Assembly: GCA_050246475.1 (NCBI GenBank)
Contig: JBFWVZ010000001.1
Coordinates: 186,001-250,000 of the forward strand
Length of the DNA: 64,000 nt
DNA from: CADEEL01 sp050246475
Lineage (GTDB): Bacteria; Pseudomonadota; Alphaproteobacteria; Caulobacterales; Aquidulcibacteraceae
Reading direction: 5' to 3'
In this document: positions 44,364 to 51,795 of the stretch, one piece after another
How positions within the stretch are numbered: position 1 is the stretch's first letter
Layout of the letters: every line of letters starts with the position of its first letter
Notes under the pieces: model-generated
Database searches by the model: none
What the model saw: the letters and a program-made list of their open reading frames with translations, nothing else
What the model was told of the DNA's origin: nothing
Made by a program: the position numbers and the translations under genes

Positions 44364-45922
44364 CACGCGCCCCGGATACGCGGACGTGCGCCGCCTGACC
44401 CGAAGGGACTCCCGCCGCGTTGTTGCTGAGCGGCTGCATCCGGGCGCGGGCCGCCGCCGGTGATGATCTGATCGCCATCGCGCAGATCGCCGCCGCGAAG
44501 CTCCGTGTACGAATCATCCGCGACCCCCAACTCGACGCGCACGGGCGTAGGGCGGTTGTCGCGTAGCACGAAAATAACGGCTGTCCGCGTCGGTGTTTCG
44601 CGCGGACCGTTTTGGCCCGCGCCTGCCTGAAGCTCTGCGAGACGCGCGCGCTGCGCGGCTGTGAGCGTGGGTTCGATCGCGGCGATCACGCTTTCGCGCA
44701 TGCGGCGCATCGCGGCGCGGCGATCGCCGCCTTGGGCCTGGCCCGCATTTTGCCGCGCCGCTTGGATCGCTATTTGCGCGCGCTCCTGTTGAGCGGGCGT
44801 CAGTTCGAGCTGGGCGGTCAATTGCTCCAGTTGGCGGGCGCCGCGTTGCGCGCCTTGGCCTTGGCCGCGCTGGCGTTGGCCGCGTTCGCTCGCGATGGCG
44901 CCGCCTTGATTGCGCCGCGATCCGTCGGCCTCGCCCGTCATCCCGCGCGCCTGCTCCTGCAAGCGCTCATCCACTGGGCGGAAGCGCAGCGCCGCGTTCG
45001 GGATGCGCGCGACTTGCTGGGTCTCCTCGACGACGATTTCTGCGTTCGCGGTCATGCCCGGGAGGAGGCGGCGGCCTGGATTGTCGGCCTGCACGACGAC
45101 GGTGTAGCTCACGACGCCGTTGGTATCGACGCCTTGCTGGCGCACTTGGCTGACGCGGCCTTCGAACTCCTCGTCCGGAAACGCATCGACGTTGAAGCGC
45201 ACGCGCTGACCTTCGCGGACTTCGCCGATGTCGGCCTCATCGACCGTGATGTTCGCCTGCAAGCGCGAGAGATCCTGCGCGATGATGAAGAGCGTCGGGG
45301 CCTGCAAGCTCGCGGCGACGGATTGGCCGGGATTCACTTGACGATCGACGACGACGCCATCGATCGGAGAGCGAATGATGCTGCGGTCGAGGTCAACTTG
45401 GATTGATGCGAGCGAGGCTTGCGCTTGTTGCACGGCGGCGGCGGCGCGCGCGCGATTGGCCCGCTGCTGCGCCATCAATTGCTCGGAGGCGAATCCCGCT
45501 TCGGCCAGGCGCGCGTAACGCTGATAGTCTGAGTTAGCGACCCCGTAATCGGCTTGCGCTTGGCGAAGCGACGCGACGGACTGCGCGACACGCTGCTGAA
45601 ATGTATCGGGCTCAAGGCGCGCAAGCACCTGGCCGGCGCGCACCTGCGAATTGAAATCGACTTCGACGGTTTCAACGAGGCCGGACACGGTTGAGCCGAC
45701 ATTGACCGAGACGAGCGGCTGCAACGATCCCGTGGCGCCGACGACCCGGCTGATCTGGCCGCGGTCAGCTTCGGCCGTGCGATAGGGTTCGGCGTCGCCG
45801 TCGCCGCGGAAAAAGAAGAACCAGATGAGCAGGACGAAAAGGACGATCGCGCCCGCGATCGCCCATGGGCGCCGCATGACGCCGCCCAATCTCTCTCTGC
45901 CCCAGGTCAACGCCGCAGCCAT
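44363..45922 (-). CDS. MacA-type periplasmic adaptor with Spy/CpxP-like LTxxQ insertion
   Basis: A 519-residue membrane-fusion protein. A membrane anchor spans about residues 20-38, then a lipoyl/coiled-coil hairpin with long Ala/Gln helices and beta-barrel/membrane-proximal regions. Between about residues 320 and 445 there is an unusual insertion. It starts as a Gln/Arg/Gly-rich low-complexity stretch (residues 345-362), then a helical unit with LTPAQQ at 374-379 and LTAAQR at 420-425. These are the two LTxxQ motifs that define Spy/CpxP periplasmic chaperones. The tail is Gly/Gln-rich. AGGAGAAGG before the ATG at 45922 decides the start; an upstream in-frame ATG at 46006 adds an Arg-rich region. 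It heads the exporter operon. Confidence 0.9.
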   Translation of the reverse strand: MAAALTWGRERLGGVMRRPWAIAGAIVLFVLLIWFFFFRGDGDAEPYRTAEADRGQISRVVGATGSLQPLVSVNVGSTVSGLVETVEVDFNSQVRAGQVLARLEPDTFQQRVAQSVASLRQAQADYGVANSDYQRYARLAEAGFASEQLMAQQRANRARAAAAVQQAQASLASIQVDLDRSIIRSPIDGVVVDRQVNPGQSVAASLQAPTLFIIAQDLSRLQANITVDEADIGEVREGQRVRFNVDAFPDEEFEGRVSQVRQQGVDTNGVVSYTVVVQADNPGRRLLPGMTANAEIVVEETQQVARIPNAALRFRPVDERLQEQARGMTGEADGSRRNQGGAIASERGQRQRGQGQGAQRGARQLEQLTAQLELTPAQQERAQIAIQAARQNAGQAQGGDRRAAMRRMRESVIAAIEPTLTAAQRARLAELQAGAGQNGPRETPTRTAVIFVLRDNRPTPVRVELGVADDSYTELRGGDLRDGDQIITGGGPRPDAAAQQQRGGSPFGSGGARPRIRGA

Positions 45923-46067
45923 GCCGTTCCTTCTCCTCGACCGGGCTTGAACGCTGGCTGAAGCCCGCATCCGTCGCACGCCCGCGAACAAGGCAAAATC
46001 GGCCAAAGCTCAGGCGAAAGCGAGGCTCATCCCCCGCGGCGCGCGCCGGGCTTGAACTAGGCGACGG

Positions 46068-46355
46068 TCAGAAGCTGTCGAGGTACTGGATGTCGGGGCG
46101 GCCCGCGAGGCTTGCGCCCAATGCGGGGCCGGCGGCGCGGAAATGATCGCTCTTGCCGTGCGCATCGAGCGCGGCTTGATCGTCATAAATCTCCAGCACG
46201 ACGAATTCGGCGGGGTTCGCACGCGATTGGAAGCAGGTGTAAACCTTGTTGCCCGGCTCGTTGTCGCGCACGCCCTGCATCAAAGTGCGCATCGCGGATT
46301 TGAAATTCTCTTCTTCGCCCGGCTTCACCGGCAAGCGCGCCACCACACCGATCAT
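46068..46355 (-). CDS. ABM-fold putative quinol monooxygenase
   Basis: A 95-residue protein of the antibiotic-biosynthesis-monooxygenase fold (YgiN-like): IGVVARLPVKPGEEENF at the start, EFVVLEIYDDQAALDAHGKSDHF in the middle when split, and a short tail. Relatives are small dimeric enzymes oxidising quinols or breaking haem, but most are uncharacterised. It lies 24 bases after the SDR gene on the same strand, so the two may be cotranscribed. There are 145 bases between it and the exporter operon. Confidence 0.88.
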   Translation of the reverse strand: MIGVVARLPVKPGEEENFKSAMRTLMQGVRDNEPGNKVYTCFQSRANPAEFVVLEIYDDQAALDAHGKSDHFRAAGPALGASLAGRPDIQYLDSF

Positions 46356-46379
46356 TCGCTCATCTCCCTCTTTCGTTGC

Positions 46380-47285
46380 TTATGCCGTGCGCTGGGCGCG
46401 GTCTTTCTCGTTCGACGCTTTGATCATGTCGCGCACGGCTGTCCATTGCGCATCGTCCCAAGCGGCGAGGCCGGAGAAGTTGCCGCCCGAGGCCTGGTAC
46501 ATGGCGCCGTCGATGGCGATCGTCTGGCCGTTCACGTACTCGGCGCCCGGCGCCATCAGGAAGACGGCGAGGTTGCAGAGCTCAGTCATCTCCCCGACGC
46601 GGCCCATCGGGTTTGCCGCGCGGCTCGCGCCGCCGCCGCCTTCGTCAGCGCTTTGGCCCGGCGAAAGGCGCTCCCACGCGCCTTTGGTTGGGAAGGGTCC
46701 GGGCGCGATGGCGTTGAAGCGGATGCCATAGCGGCCCCATTCGACGGCGAGCGATTGCGTCATCGCGTTCAAACCCGCTTTCGACATGGCGGAGGGGATG
46801 ACGAAGGGCGAGCCGTTCCACACCCAAGTGGTGAGGATGGAGATGACGTTGCCTTTGCGCCCCTCGGCAATCCAACGTTTGCCGATGTCCAGCGTGCAAT
46901 AGAAACTGCCGCGGAAAACGATGTTGGCGATGGCGTCGAAGCCGCGCGGGGAGAGATCCTCCGTCCGGGAGATGAAGTTCCCGGCGGCGTTGTTGACGAG
47001 GCCGGTCAGCGGTCCGCCTGTCCAGATTTCATCGACCATTTCCTTGATGGCCTCGGCGCTGCGAATATCGCAGGGCGCGGCGATCACCTTGCCGCCCCAG
47101 CGGCCCATCAATTCGTCGGCGGCTTCCTTCAGGACATCGCCGCGCCGGCCGCAGATGAAGACCTCGGCGCCGAGCTTCACGAAGGCTTCGGCCATTTCCT
47201 TGCCGAGGCCTGTGCCGCCGCCGGTGACAAGAATGCGCTCGCCCTTCATCAGGCCGTCGCGGAACATCAATTTGGAGGCATCCAT
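46380..47285 (-). CDS. SDR oxidoreductase, 2,4-dienoyl-CoA-reductase type
   Basis: A 301-residue short-chain dehydrogenase. The cofactor motif TGGGTGLG and the NNAAGNF motif are present. The usual YxxxK is absent: Lys169 is kept, but the Tyr position is Ser165 (SAMSK). That layout, with SLAVEWGRYGIRFNAIAPGP, is typical of the 2,4-dienoyl-CoA reductase/peroxisomal enoyl reductase group, which acts in unsaturated fatty-acid breakdown. I start it at 47285 (MDASKLMF); the longer frame would add a poor extension. It is divergent from a small kinase-like gene across 70 bases. Confidence 0.9.
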   Translation of the reverse strand: MDASKLMFRDGLMKGERILVTGGGTGLGKEMAEAFVKLGAEVFICGRRGDVLKEAADELMGRWGGKVIAAPCDIRSAEAIKEMVDEIWTGGPLTGLVNNAAGNFISRTEDLSPRGFDAIANIVFRGSFYCTLDIGKRWIAEGRKGNVISILTTWVWNGSPFVIPSAMSKAGLNAMTQSLAVEWGRYGIRFNAIAPGPFPTKGAWERLSPGQSADEGGGGASRAANPMGRVGEMTELCNLAVFLMAPGAEYVNGQTIAIDGAMYQASGGNFSGLAAWDDAQWTAVRDMIKASNEKDRAQRTA

Positions 47286-47355
47286 CGATCTTCTCCCTTT
47301 CGGCAACGAAAGCGCATAAGCGGAGGCGATGTCCAGGCGCCGTGGGGAAAAGGCG

Positions 47356-47841
47356 ATGCTGATTGCGTTCGCGGGCCTGCCGGGCGTGGGCAAGACCACC
47401 ATCGCGCGCGCGCTCGCGGCGCGGATGCCCGGCAGCGTCTATCTGCGCATCGACACCATCGAGCAGGCGCTGATCGCGGGCGGCGTCGCCGACGTCGGGC
47501 GGCTCGGCTACATCGCCGCCTTCGCCTCCGCGGGAGACAATTTACGGCTTGGGCGCACCGTCATCGCCGATTGCGTCAATCCGCTGCCGGTGACGCGTGA
47601 GGCGTGGCGGCGGACGGCCGCGAAAGCGGGCGCGGCGCTCGTTGAGATCGAGGTAATCTGCTCCGATCGCGCGGAGCACCGCAGGCGCATCGAAACGCGC
47701 GAGACGGATGCGCCGGTGACGTGGGCGGCGGTCGAGGCGCGGGCGTATCATCCGTATACGGACGCAACAATCCGCCTCGACACTGCGCACATGAGCGCCG
47801 ACGAAGCGGTTGAAATGATTGCCTCACGGACTCAGGGATAG
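47356..47841 (+). CDS. Small P-loop kinase-like ATPase
   Basis: A 161-residue P-loop protein with a clean Walker A (AGLPGVGKTTIARALA), an RIDTIEQAL segment like that of AAA_33/zeta-type kinases, a VIADCVNPL strand, and an Arg-rich lid (HRRRIETRETDAP). It probably phosphorylates a small molecule, but the substrate is unknown. ATG at 47356 follows GGGGAAAAGG; an upstream in-frame start at 47329 would add nine residues. Its 3' end overlaps the convergent epmB gene by 10 bases. Confidence 0.82.
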   Translation: MLIAFAGLPGVGKTTIARALAARMPGSVYLRIDTIEQALIAGGVADVGRLGYIAAFASAGDNLRLGRTVIADCVNPLPVTREAWRRTAAKAGAALVEIEVICSDRAEHRRRIETRETDAPVTWAAVEARAYHPYTDATIRLDTAHMSADEAVEMIASRTQG

Positions 47842-48836
47842 CGGCGCCAATTCCCGGCGCGATCGCGCAGGCGCCAGCCTTCCTCGTCCTTCTCGGCGCT
47901 CGCGGGCGTCAGCGGCGCCTTGCCGTGGCCGCCGGGGATGTCGAGCACGTAAGCCGCCTGGCAGAGGCCTGACGCGCGCGCGTGGAGTTCGCGCATGAGC
48001 GCTTGGCCCTCTTCGATCGTGGTGCGGAAATGGCTCGTGCCGGGGGCTAGATCGCCGTGGTGGAGGTAATAGGGCTTCACGCGCGCCTCGACTAAGGCGC
48101 GCATCAACGCCTCGAGCGTCTCTGCGTTGTCGTTGACGCCCTTCAGCAGGACACTTTGCGAGAGCATTGGGATGCCGGAATCCACGAGGCGGGCAATTGC
48201 GGACTTCGCTTCTTCGGTCAGCTCGCGCGGATGATTGGCATGCAACACGACATAGGTCGTCGCGTTTGTGTGCCGGATCGCTCCGGCGAAGTCTCGCGTG
48301 ACGCGTTCGGGGTCAACGACCGGCACACGTGTGTGCCAGCGGACGATTTTCACGTGCTCGATCGCGGCGAGGCGTTCGGTCAATTCTCGCGCGCGGCGCG
48401 GCGAGAGCAGGAAGGGATCGCCGCCGGTGAGGATGACCTCCCAAATCTCCGTATGCTGAGCAATGTAAGCGAGCGCGGCGTCGAGCGCATCGGGCGTCAG
48501 CGCGGGCGTTCTGCCGGGGCCGACCATTTCGCGCCGGAAGCAGAAGCGGCAATAGACCGGACAGACGGAGACGATCTTCAGCAGGCAGCGATCGGCGTAG
48601 CGATGGACGATGCCTTCGCACGGCGCATGCGCGCCATCGCCGATGGGATCGGCGCGCTCCTCTGGGCGAGTGTCCAATTCGCGCGCATCGGGCGTGAATT
48701 GGCGCGCAATGGGATCGCCTGGATCGAGCGGATCGATCAGCGCCTCCATGGCGGGCGTGATCGCGACCGCGTAGCGCGCGGCGACCTGCGCAAGCGCCTC
48801 GCGCTCCTTGCTCTCGATGGGAAAAACGCCGTCCAT
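47832..48836 (-). CDS. epmB: EF-P beta-lysylation radical-SAM aminomutase EpmB
   Basis: Lysine 2,3-aminomutase-like enzyme that makes (R)-beta-lysine for modification of elongation factor P. The 334-residue product has the radical SAM cysteines C92, C96 and C99 (SVCPVYCRFCFRR), the TGGDPFLLS segment, and the PLP-lysine region near LDIPGGHGKAP. The short length fits EpmB rather than the larger clostridial aminomutases. It is two bases behind the acetyltransferase gene, which itself overlaps epmA, making an epmA-GNAT-epmB operon divergent from efp. I start it at 48836; a longer frame is Arg/Gly-rich and unlikely. Confidence 0.93.
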   Translation of the reverse strand: MDGVFPIESKEREALAQVAARYAVAITPAMEALIDPLDPGDPIARQFTPDARELDTRPEERADPIGDGAHAPCEGIVHRYADRCLLKIVSVCPVYCRFCFRREMVGPGRTPALTPDALDAALAYIAQHTEIWEVILTGGDPFLLSPRRARELTERLAAIEHVKIVRWHTRVPVVDPERVTRDFAGAIRHTNATTYVVLHANHPRELTEEAKSAIARLVDSGIPMLSQSVLLKGVNDNAETLEALMRALVEARVKPYYLHHGDLAPGTSHFRTTIEEGQALMRELHARASGLCQAAYVLDIPGGHGKAPLTPASAEKDEEGWRLRDRAGNWRRYP

Positions 48837-48838
48837 GC

Positions 48839-49333
48839 TCAAATCCCGAACGCCCGCGCGTAGCGGACCTTGCCGCCTGCCTCCAGCGCGCCGGGCACGA
48901 GCTCGAGCGCCATGAAGGACGGGCCCGAGAACGGAGCATCCAGTGATTCGGCGGCTTTGGCCGAAAAGCCCGTGCGCGGGTAGTAGGCCGGGTGGCCCAG
49001 CACGACGATGGCGGCCAGGCCAAGCGCCCGGCAACGCGCCTCGCCGGCCCGCATGAGCGCAAGGCCCGTGCCCTTGCGCTGAAAGGCGGGAAGGACAGAG
49101 ACGGGCGCCAGCGCCGCCGCCTCGATCGTTTCACCGGCGCGCTCGATCTTGAGCCTTGAATAGAGGATGTGCCCGAATAGGCCGACGCCTTCTTCCGCGA
49201 CCAGTTCGACCAAAGCGTCGCCATCCTTTCGGAGTCCCACGACGAGATTGGCTTCATCCGCGCTGTCGAAGGCGTGGCGCACGATGGCGCGGATAGCGGG
49301 ATGGTCGCGTTCGGTCGCGTCGCGGATGATCAT
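48839..49333 (-). CDS. GNAT acetyltransferase inside the EF-P lysylation operon
   Basis: A 164-residue YhbS-like acetyltransferase: RDATERDHPAIRAIVRHAF at the start, the acetyl-CoA loop VLPAFQRKGTGLALM, and GHPAYYPRTGFSAKAAE after it. Its ATG overlaps the epmA stop (ATGA), and epmB begins two bases after its own TGA, so it is tightly coupled between the two EF-P-modifying genes. A role in acetylating EF-P or an intermediate is an attractive but untested idea; passive co-location is equally possible. Confidence 0.88.
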   Translation of the reverse strand: MIIRDATERDHPAIRAIVRHAFDSADEANLVVGLRKDGDALVELVAEEGVGLFGHILYSRLKIERAGETIEAAALAPVSVLPAFQRKGTGLALMRAGEARCRALGLAAIVVLGHPAYYPRTGFSAKAAESLDAPFSGPSFMALELVPGALEAGGKVRYARAFGI

Positions 49334-50250
49334 GCGGGATTCCAGATCACTTGCTCGATGTGCGTTGCGCCGGCGGCGAGCATGACGAGCCGATCGAAGC
49401 CGAGGGCGCAGCCGCTTGCGGGCGGCATGTGGGCGAGCGCGGCGAGGAAATCCTCATCGATTGGCCAGCGCACGCCGTAGCGCTTTTGCTTCTCGTCCAT
49501 GGTTTCGATCAAGCGCGCGCGCTGTTCGGCGGGATCGGTCAATTCGCCAAAGCCGTTCGCGAGTTCGACGCCGCAGGCATAGAGCTCAAAGCGCTCAGCG
49601 ACGGTCTCGTCATGCGGCGCGCGGCGGGCGAGCGCGGCTTCCGTGATTGGGTACTCCGTGAGCAGTGTGAGCGCGGGCGAGCCGAGGTTTGGTTCAAGCG
49701 CGGCGATCTCGCGGCTGAAAGCGTCGTGGTCCGATGGAGCGTTTGAGCCAGCGCGTGCGGAGGCTTCGCGGACGGTGATCGTCTCGGCGTCGGCAAAAGG
49801 ATCGCAGGCTCGGCCGCGCCAGGAGAAACTCCTCGCGCCCGCGGTTTGCGCGGCGATGCGCGCGATGGCGATGCAATCGTCCATCAACTCTTCGTAGTTT
49901 GCGTGGGCGCGGTACCATTCGAGCATGGTGAACTCGCTTGCGTGCAGCGGCCCGGTTTCGCCGGCGCGATAGACCTTGCCCAGGAAGAAGAGCTTCTCCT
50001 CTCCCGCTGCGAGCAGCTTCTTCATCGCGAATTCGGGAGAGGTGTGAAGATAGCGCCCGTCCGCTTCGAACGCTTTGAGATGCAGCTCCGCCCCGGGCGA
50101 AGCGGCGAGCGCGCCGACATCGGCTTCGACGAACCCCTCCTCGGCAAACCACGCGCGCAGGGCGGCCGCGATCTTGGCGCGGGCGTGGAGGAAGGACCGC
50201 CGATCGGCGTGGCGGCGCTTCTCCCACCAGGGGGAGGCGGGCTCTGTCAT
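49330..50250 (-). CDS. epmA: EF-P lysyltransferase EpmA (GenX/PoxA)
   Basis: A class-II lysyl-tRNA-synthetase paralogue that attaches beta-lysine to EF-P. The 306-residue product consists of the catalytic domain alone without the tRNA-binding N-terminal domain, as in EpmA. Motif 2 is in LHTSPEFAMKKLLAAGEEK with VYRAGE, and motif 3 is in SGCALGFDRLVMLA. It is divergent from efp across 122 bases that include a T6 stretch. The start region (TEPASPWWEKRRHADRR) matches family N-termini. Confidence 0.93.
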   Translation of the reverse strand: MTEPASPWWEKRRHADRRSFLHARAKIAAALRAWFAEEGFVEADVGALAASPGAELHLKAFEADGRYLHTSPEFAMKKLLAAGEEKLFFLGKVYRAGETGPLHASEFTMLEWYRAHANYEELMDDCIAIARIAAQTAGARSFSWRGRACDPFADAETITVREASARAGSNAPSDHDAFSREIAALEPNLGSPALTLLTEYPITEAALARRAPHDETVAERFELYACGVELANGFGELTDPAEQRARLIETMDEKQKRYGVRWPIDEDFLAALAHMPPASGCALGFDRLVMLAAGATHIEQVIWNPA

Positions 50251-50372
50251 GTGCTTTGCGTCATAGGGGCGCGGCGGGCTTGGCCCAAGGGGCGGATGCG
50301 GCTAGAGAGGCGCCCGAATTCCCCTTTTTTCTAGCAGAATGAGCCGCCCAGGCGGCCCCGCCGAGGTTTATC

Positions 50373-50948
50373 GTGGTCAAAGTCATCGCCAGCGACGTGC
50401 GCAAGGGCAATGTGCTCGAACATGAGGACGGCAAGCTCTACGTGGTGATGAGCTACGAAACCTTCCGGCCCGGCAAAGGCACGCCCACGACCACGATCAC
50501 GATGCGGCGCATCGTGGACGGCGTTAAAACGACCGAGACGTACAAGACGACCGACGCACTCGAGAAGGCGTTCGTCGAGGAGACGAAGCACACGTACCTA
50601 TACGACGACGGCGACGCGGGCTTCGTCTTCATGAACCCGACGAGCTACGAGCAGGTGCATGTCGGGCGCGACACCGTGGGCGATGCGGCCGCTTATCTCA
50701 GCGAGAACATGGAGTGCTTTCTGCTGATGCATGACGGCGTGCCGCTCTCGATCGAATTGCCGGCGCGGGTGACGCTGGAGATCGTGGAGACCGAGCCTGT
50801 CGTGAAGGGGCAGACGGCGTCTTCCTCCTACAAGCCTGCAAAGCTCTCGAACGGCGTCAAGACCATGGTGCCGCCGCATATCGACACCGGAACGCGCGTC
50901 ATCGTTTCGACGGAAGACGGCTCCTATGTCGAGCGCGCGAAGGACTAG
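50373..50948 (+). CDS. efp: Elongation factor P
   Basis: Ribosome rescue factor for polyproline stalling. The 191-residue product has the usual three-domain layout, starting from a GTG (VKVIASDVRKGNVLE). The modification site is Lys35 in FRPGKGTPT, the residue that EpmA/EpmB lysylate. The C-terminus ends with VIVSTEDGSYVER. epmA-GNAT-epmB lie divergent just upstream, matching the PGKG-type target loop. The last 23 bases overlap the PIG-L deacetylase gene. Confidence 0.96.
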   Translation: MVKVIASDVRKGNVLEHEDGKLYVVMSYETFRPGKGTPTTTITMRRIVDGVKTTETYKTTDALEKAFVEETKHTYLYDDGDAGFVFMNPTSYEQVHVGRDTVGDAAAYLSENMECFLLMHDGVPLSIELPARVTLEIVETEPVVKGQTASSSYKPAKLSNGVKTMVPPHIDTGTRVIVSTEDGSYVERAKD

Positions 50949-51795
50949 AATTTGGCCGGCGCTGGCGATCGCCGCGCTGGTACTGCTGCTCGCCGCGCCG
51001 ATCGCCGCAGGCTTCTGCGCGCGGGAGACCGTCAACGATTCCGCCGTGCCGGTCGTGCGCGATCTCTGGGTGGAGGGCGCGCCGCGCGTCGCCTTGGCGA
51101 TCTGGGCGCACCCGGACGACGAGATCACCAGCGCGGGAACGCTCGCGCGGATGGGGCATGATCCCGATGCGCGGCTCGTGCTCGTCTATCTGACGCGCGG
51201 CGAAGCCTATGACGGAACGGATCTAGCGCCGGAGGCGCTGGCGCGCGTGCGCACGCGGGAAGCGCAAGAGGCGGGGCGCATTCTGGGCGCGGAAGAAACG
51301 ATCCTGCTCGACTTTCCCGATGCGGGATTGCCAGAGGCAGACGGAGACGCGGCGACGGCGCAGGTTCGCGCGATTATTGCGCGTGTGCGCCCAAGCGTCG
51401 TCGTGAGTTTCGACGATCGCGTCGGCTTTTACGGGCACAATGATCATCGCCAAGTCGGCGTCTGGGTGCGCGACTTGATGGCGGAAGCGGCGCGCGATCC
51501 TGGATCATCCGTGCGCGCGTACTATCAAGCGACGTTGCCGGCGCCGATGATCGCACTGGCGCGGCGCATGGTGGATGCGTTCCGGCGGCGCTATCCGGCA
51601 GACCCTGCGCTTGGGCTGCCGGCGCCAAGCGTTGCGGTGAACATCGCTTCGGAAGCGGCGCGCAAACGCGCGGTGCTGGACGCGCATGCATCGCAGATCG
51701 CTGTCGTGGCCGACGTTCAGCCCTACTACGACTGGCTGCCGCCTTGGGTGTATTACCGCATTCTCGACCGCGAGTACTTCACGCGCGTCCGCTAA
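50926..51795 (+). CDS. Exported/membrane-anchored PIG-L (LmbE) deacetylase
   Basis: A 289-residue PIG-L-type N-acetylglucosamine deacetylase family protein. An N-terminal hydrophobic segment (IWPALAIAALVLLLAAPIAAG) targets it to or across the inner membrane. The zinc motif AHPDDE is intact, with the later GHNDHRQVG His, so it should be an active metallo-deacetylase. Family substrates include GlcNAc-linked lipids and antibiotics; the one here is unknown. It overlaps efp by 23 bases and its TAA shares CTAA with the convergent flavoprotein stop. Confidence 0.9.
   Translation: MSSARRTRIWPALAIAALVLLLAAPIAAGFCARETVNDSAVPVVRDLWVEGAPRVALAIWAHPDDEITSAGTLARMGHDPDARLVLVYLTRGEAYDGTDLAPEALARVRTREAQEAGRILGAEETILLDFPDAGLPEADGDAATAQVRAIIARVRPSVVVSFDDRVGFYGHNDHRQVGVWVRDLMAEAARDPGSSVRAYYQATLPAPMIALARRMVDAFRRRYPADPALGLPAPSVAVNIASEAARKRAVLDAHASQIAVVADVQPYYDWLPPWVYYRILDREYFTRVR

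Noticed and set aside
50326..50331. T6 run before efp as a terminator
   Set aside because: No stem precedes it and no gene on the plus strand ends there.
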